Below are positions 18,770-22,055 of a stretch of 22,055 bases of DNA, piece by piece. Source of the DNA: a virus. Position 1 is the stretch's first letter; every line of letters starts with the position of its first letter. The translations under genes and the position numbers were made by a program. The notes under the pieces were generated by a model. That model was not told where the DNA came from. It did no database searches and saw only the letters and a list, made by a program, of their open reading frames with translations. Location of the stretch: positions 1 to 22,055 of IMG/VR virus record IMGVR_UViG_3300043399_001008. One strand, written 5' to 3'.

Positions 18770-19393
18770 ATGCTGAACAATCTTCGGGGCGTTAGCCCCG
18801 GTCAAGTTTCCAACGTGGCTATGCTGGTGGCCCTTGCCGAATTGCAGGGGCTGTCCTTTTCACTGCTCCCCGGACAAAGCGCGGGGGTTAAAAACCCTGT
18901 AACCGCTATTCGCCCCGAGGACACCATCCTTGCTGCATGGAATAACAGTGCCGGTACCATTACGGACGTTACGGGTACCACCACGATTCTCGATACCCGC
19001 GCTGTCGCAACGATTACCTTGACCTCAGTTGCCGCAAACGATACAGTCGTTGTTGGCGGTCTCTCGTACAAGGCCGTTGCCGGTGTTGCCAAGGACTTTA
19101 CGGAGTTCTCTGTCGGCGGTACCGATACGCAAGATGCCACCGCTCTCTCTGCTGCTATTAACGCTCGTGAGAATGCGCGGGATACCTCGCAAGTAACGGC
19201 GACAAGTGCTACCAATGTTGTTACGGTTAAGGCAGTGGCTGATGGTAGTGCAGGTAATGCCGTTACCCTTACGAAATCGGGCAGCGGTATCGCTGTCAGT
19301 GGGGCTACGCTTTCGGGCGGCACGGCAACAGGCGGTATCAGTACCGTAGGTGCAACCAATCAGGTTATCCTGATCTGGGCCAACAAGAAGTAA
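18770..19393 (+). CDS. Head decoration-like protein with Ig-like domain (207 aa)
   Basis: The ATG at 18770 follows a strong SD (TTATAGGAGAAAACG). The first 60 residues resemble an N-terminal capsid-associated part (NPVTAIRPEDTILAAWN). The rest (ATITLTSVAANDTVVVGGLS, then ALSAAINARENARD, then VTATSATNVVTVKAVADGSA, then GNAVTLTKSGSGI) is a repeated beta-rich domain of the kind found in many phage head and tail proteins. Its place right after the capsid gene suggests a cement or decoration protein, though fibre or Hoc-like roles cannot be excluded. Confidence 0.7.
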   Translation: MLNNLRGVSPGQVSNVAMLVALAELQGLSFSLLPGQSAGVKNPVTAIRPEDTILAAWNNSAGTITDVTGTTTILDTRAVATITLTSVAANDTVVVGGLSYKAVAGVAKDFTEFSVGGTDTQDATALSAAINARENARDTSQVTATSATNVVTVKAVADGSAGNAVTLTKSGSGIAVSGATLSGGTATGGISTVGATNQVILIWANKK

Positions 19394-19429
19394 GTAGTTA
19401 GCAGGGCGCGGGGTAACTCCCGCGTCTCT

Positions 19430-19445
19430 TTGAAATCAATTGCAA
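19430..19445. promoter_or_regulatory. Dispersed 16-bp dyad, site 11 (exact)
   Basis: TTGAAATCAATTGCAA lies between the decoration-like gene and the next gene, 6 bases before the SD AAGGAG. It is the same 16-mer as the copy at 20868. Confidence 0.8.
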
Positions 19446-19463
19446 AAAGGTAAGGAGTACATC

Positions 19464-19763
19464 ATGGCTGGAACTGCAAACGTTACACTGAAACTCGTAA
19501 GTGGCGCACGGTACGCTATCCCCAAGCTGAAGGCTGACCCGCTGCTCAAGGGCGAGACCATTACGGTTGATCGTGAGGCTGCTGATATGCTGCTCGACGA
19601 TCACTGGATCGACGCGGCACAAAATAAGCAGAAATACTTTGAGGAAGTATCCGCCGAAGACGCTGCTACAGCCAGCGAAGATGACGGCGATGGTACGGCC
19701 AGCGAAGATGGCGACGGAGAGGCTAAACCTGCAGCACGCCCCCGCAACCGCGCCAACAAGTAA
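19464..19763 (+). CDS. Small structural protein with acidic tail (99 aa)
   Basis: The ATG at 19464 follows GGTAAGGAGTACATC; an in-frame TTG at 19440 overlaps the dyad and is unlikely. The first 60 residues form a compact beta/alpha part (VTLKLVSGARYAIPKLKADP, then ETITVDREAADMLLDDHWID), similar in pattern to small head or connector-associated proteins that follow phage capsid genes. The last 35 residues are an acidic repeat (TASEDDGDGTASEDGDGEA) and a basic end (RPRNRANK). The exact role is unknown; it is likely a head protein by context. Confidence 0.65.
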   Translation: MAGTANVTLKLVSGARYAIPKLKADPLLKGETITVDREAADMLLDDHWIDAAQNKQKYFEEVSAEDAATASEDDGDGTASEDGDGEAKPAARPRNRANK

Positions 19764-19789
19764 TCCTAAGTAACACGAAAGGTCTAGCG

Positions 19790-20416
19790 ATGAAACTAGC
19801 AACTGCAAGCCGCGTACTGCTCTCGATGAGCATTGTCGAAAACGTAGGCTCCCTTGCAAGTGCGGGGCAGGCGCTGGACCTTTCTACCCCGTTACTAGAA
19901 AACCTGCTTGAGACTACCTTTGGTGCAGAAAGCCGAACTGACTACTTCGATGTCATTAGTGGAGAGCTTTGTTTCCGTGCTACCAATCGTTTTCTACTCA
20001 AGGAGACCGTAGTAGTGCGGCTCTCAACAGATGGCCTGCCTCTTACGTCCCCTACGATGGGTGAGATACAGGACCCATCCACGTATTCGTTAGACCCCGA
20101 TTTAGGTACGATTACCTTCCGTGGCGCTATCCGGACGGGGACATGTATGCTCTCGGTAGCCTACACCTCTGGTTTCGAGGTTGGGTACGATGATCTTACG
20201 GTTTATAACGACGTTCCTGAGTGGCTACAGGCATGTGCGGTTGCTACAGCCGTGCATGTACAGAATACTTTTCCTTCCTCGCCAGCAAATCGCAAGGGGG
20301 CCTCCGTGTCTGCGGTTAGTAACGAGATTCGCGGCATTGCGTCTCATCTAGTGAATAGCCGCATGCGCCCTCGCATGACAGCCACTTTTCCCTCTTCAAG
20401 TTCTGTAAATGAGTGA
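19790..20416 (+). CDS. Head-tail connector-like protein (208 aa)
   Basis: The ATG at 19790 follows ACGAAAGGTCTAGCG. The segment SGELCFRATNRFLLKETVVV, then DPSTYSLDPDLGTITF and CMLSVAYTSGFEV, then VPEWLQACAVATAVHV is typical of phage head-tail adaptor/connector proteins that sit below the portal and close the head. The C-terminal part (RGIASHLVNSRMRPRMTATF) is a helix and strand suited to ring packing. It overlaps the next gene by 8 bases. The call rests on context and general pattern, so the exact family is uncertain. Confidence 0.7.
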   Translation: MKLATASRVLLSMSIVENVGSLASAGQALDLSTPLLENLLETTFGAESRTDYFDVISGELCFRATNRFLLKETVVVRLSTDGLPLTSPTMGEIQDPSTYSLDPDLGTITFRGAIRTGTCMLSVAYTSGFEVGYDDLTVYNDVPEWLQACAVATAVHVQNTFPSSPANRKGASVSAVSNEIRGIASHLVNSRMRPRMTATFPSSSSVNE

Positions 20417-20891
20417 TAGTCGGCAAGTTCTGGGGAGTAAGGCGTTACTTGCCAAGCTCCGTAGGGTAAGTGCTGCTGCCTCTGGGGTCGTAGGTGACGT
20501 AGAGTTAGAGCGACTACTGCTTAGTAGGGTACGGGCTAGGTTTGAGCAAGGCGTGTCTCCTGATGGGACGCCGTGGCCGGGGTTAATGGAATCCACGGTA
20601 GCCTCCAAGAAGAGGCATGGCTTTAGGCGACCCGAAGCCCCTCTGCAAGCTACGGGCAGGCTTCTACAATCAATTCAGATTATCCACGGCAGTAACGAGG
20701 GCCTTCTAGCAGGTAACACTGGCGCTGGGTTTCGTATAGGTATTTCTGATAAGATCGCTGCTGTGTATGGGCGTCTGCACAACTACGGGATTGGGCAGGA
20801 GCGTAGGCAGTTCATCGGGCTAGGAAGACTAGACGTGGTAGCAGTTAGTGGTCTCCTACGCCGCCGTTTGAAATCAATTGCAAAGGCATAG
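20409..20891 (+). CDS. Mu gpG-like virion morphogenesis protein (160 aa)
   Basis: The ATG at 20409 overlaps the connector gene by 8 bases; its SD is weak. The core (VRARFEQGVSPDGTPWPGLM, then SKKRHGFRRPEAPLQATGRL, then YGRLHNYGIGQERRQFIGLG) matches the phage virion morphogenesis family (Mu gpG/P2 gpS type), which has the SPDGxxW, L..tGxLxxS and H.yG....R.F.G motifs. These proteins help complete the tail or join it to the head. The last residues (LKSIAKA) are encoded by a dyad site at 20868. It ends 3 bases before the next gene. Confidence 0.85.
   Translation: MSDSRQVLGSKALLAKLRRVSAAASGVVGDVELERLLLSRVRARFEQGVSPDGTPWPGLMESTVASKKRHGFRRPEAPLQATGRLLQSIQIIHGSNEGLLAGNTGAGFRIGISDKIAAVYGRLHNYGIGQERRQFIGLGRLDVVAVSGLLRRRLKSIAKA
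20868..20883. promoter_or_regulatory. Dispersed 16-bp dyad, site 12 (exact, intragenic)
   Basis: TTGAAATCAATTGCAA lies within the final codons of the morphogenesis gene, 12 bp before the next start at 20895. It is identical to the intergenic copy at 19430. Confidence 0.8.
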
Positions 20892-20894
20892 AGT

Positions 20895-21377
20895 ATGGGC
20901 GCTTCGATTGACACGCTGCAGAAGGAGCTAGAGACGCTAGTGAAGGGGGTTACGGCCTTCTCTGCTAGCGGTTTCTCTTCTTTCGATATTGACGATCTTG
21001 CGGCACAGGCTGAGGGGCAAGGTCTTATCTTTCCGGTAGCCGGGGTCATGTACGCAGGATGCGCCCCGGTAGAGAAGATTCAAGGGGCGAATGGGGCAAG
21101 CCCTGTAGCCATATCGGCACACGCGGCCAGTATCGTCACCATGCAGTTTACAGTGGTGATAGCGATACAGTATCATTACGGTGGTCAGGACGACACCAAG
21201 CCACAAGCTACGTCTCTACTTGACGATCTGCGGAACCGGATTATGGGTTACAAGGGTGTAAATAACAGGCCGTGGCAATTCGCTGGTGAAAAGCCGGAAC
21301 CCGCCGCATCGGGCGACGGTATCGCGTTCTACTCGCAGGTATGGCAAACGGGTGTTTCGGCTGTTGGAAAAACTTAA
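20895..21377 (+). CDS. Tail terminator/completion-like protein (160 aa)
   Basis: The ATG at 20895 follows AAAGGCATAGAGT. The protein has a first helix (SIDTLQKELETLVKGVTAFS), a domain with beta strands (VTMQFTVVIAIQYHYGGQDD) and a later segment (LLDDLRNRIMGYKGVNNRPW, then QFAGEKPE). It resembles the pattern of phage tail terminators (Mu gpJ/lambda gpU-like: alpha-beta with a central strand and a DDLRNRIMG helix). It follows the gpG-like gene, as in many phages. The family assignment is tentative. Confidence 0.65.
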   Translation: MGASIDTLQKELETLVKGVTAFSASGFSSFDIDDLAAQAEGQGLIFPVAGVMYAGCAPVEKIQGANGASPVAISAHAASIVTMQFTVVIAIQYHYGGQDDTKPQATSLLDDLRNRIMGYKGVNNRPWQFAGEKPEPAASGDGIAFYSQVWQTGVSAVGKT

Positions 21378-21403
21378 CAATTCTTCACATTAGGAGATTC
21401 ACA

Positions 21404-22055
21404 ATGAACAACTACTACTCTGGTCAAGGTAGCATGTACACGGCAAAACGTGATCCCGCTACCGGTGCCCCCCTTGGCTTCATCCCGGTAGGCAACGTAC
21501 CTGAAGTTTCAATCGATATCGAGGTATCGAAATTCGAGCATAAGGAGTCGGAGTCCGGAGGGCGTTTGCTGGACCTCACACTGGTCAAGGAGAAGAAGGG
21601 CAAGTTCTCTATGAAGATGGAGAATGTCTCTCTGGAAAATCTGGCGATTGGCCTGTACGGAGAGAGTTCAGTCGTCGCGTCGGGTACCGTAGCTGTGGGT
21701 TCTCCTGAGCTGGTCAAGGTACCGAAGATCGCCACGGCAGGTATGCGTTTCGCCCTCAAGCACCCGTCAGTCGCTGCTGTGGTGGTGAAGGACGCAACGG
21801 GCGTTACGACCTACACCGTCGATGATGACTACACTGTTGACCCCACGAATGGCGTGATTACGCTGGTTTCCGGCGGGGAGATTCTGGCGGATGCAGCGGC
21901 TATCGTGGCCCCGGCGACTATGATGGACATTCAGGTCAGCTACACGTACGGTACGTACACGAATCTGGAAGCCTTTACGCAGGCGGTTTCACCTGAGCGC
22001 TGGCTGCGTTTCGAGGGACTGAATACGGTTGACGGCGCGCACGTTATCATTGACT
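21404..22055 (+). CDS. Tail tube (major tail) protein, 5' part, runs off the window
   Basis: The ATG at 21404 follows TTAGGAGATTCACA. The frame is open to the last base, giving at least 217 residues with no stop. The start (SGQGSMYTAKRDPATGAPLG, then VGNVPEVSIDIEVSKFEHKE, then SGGRLLDLT) matches a phage tail tube protein pattern (GqGxxxxAxRDxxGxPxGFxxVGNVP...EHKEsxsG). These proteins form the inner tube of the tail. It has an acidic and Val-rich middle. G/C-ending codons are frequent, as in the capsid gene, consistent with high expression. Confidence 0.8.
   Translation, partial: MNNYYSGQGSMYTAKRDPATGAPLGFIPVGNVPEVSIDIEVSKFEHKESESGGRLLDLTLVKEKKGKFSMKMENVSLENLAIGLYGESSVVASGTVAVGSPELVKVPKIATAGMRFALKHPSVAAVVVKDATGVTTYTVDDDYTVDPTNGVITLVSGGEILADAAAIVAPATMMDIQVSYTYGTYTNLEAFTQAVSPERWLRFEGLNTVDGAHVIID

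Noticed and set aside
17710-18780. Long minus-strand frame opposite the capsid gene (356 codons)
   Set aside because: It mirrors the G/C-ending codon pattern of the well-supported capsid gene on the other strand. All other genes are on the + strand.
1-22055. CRISPR array, tRNA genes, integrase or insertion sequence
   Set aside because: No regularly spaced repeat-spacer array, no cloverleaf seen by eye, and no recombinase or transposase motif. The only tandem array (1-78) has no spacers.

Overview
This window is a piece of a tailed double-stranded DNA phage genome (Caudoviricetes), or possibly of a prophage. All supported genes lie on the + strand. Most are short and tightly packed, with Shine-Dalgarno (SD) sequences and many ATGA, TGATG or TAATG stop/start overlaps. 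The right third holds a recognisable head and tail-connector module: portal, XkdF-like protease, scaffold-like protein, major capsid protein, decoration protein, connector, Mu gpG-like morphogenesis protein, terminator-like protein and tail-tube-like protein. The endolysin is a single SleB-like domain with no added cell-wall-binding domain. That fits a Gram-negative host, but the sequence does not settle the host. No terminase, integrase, replication gene or tRNA is seen, so those functions lie elsewhere or are absent.

Layout. Positions 1-471 are gene-less and rich in TA and GTGG: three and a half 23-bp tandem repeats, then a cluster of CTATATATGT decamers. Positions 472-2189 carry seven small unknown genes that look like early phage genes. 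Positions 2190-2661 hold a UUCG terminator, short repeats and a promoter for one AT-rich, Lys-rich gene (2662-3174) that has its own terminator, so it looks like a moron-type insertion. A second gene-less stretch (3175-3635) has a good sigma70-like promoter. Positions 3636-13554 carry a long run of small, mostly unknown genes. They include zinc-binding Cys-rich proteins, two proteins with a NAD-ligase-Ia-like segment, small membrane proteins (holin candidates), a ParB/Srx-like GHHR protein, the SleB-like endolysin and an M15-like peptidase. A rho-independent terminator at 13578-13604 followed by a sigma70-like promoter at 13625-13653 marks the switch to the structural operon (13688 to the window end).

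The most striking signal not explained by genes is a 16-bp dyad, TTGMAATNNATTKCAA. It occurs in eight exact copies and four near copies, from 953 to 20883. Some copies abut SD sequences and others lie inside genes, and most are 1.4-2.1 kb apart. It looks like a dispersed operator, stoperator or centromere set for one DNA-binding protein. Other unusual points are a basic RVRRTR motif recurring in otherwise unrelated proteins, with a 15-16-residue period and different synonymous codons; two strong in-frame internal starts in the scaffold-like gene; and an SNase-fold protein beside the portal that lacks catalytic residues.
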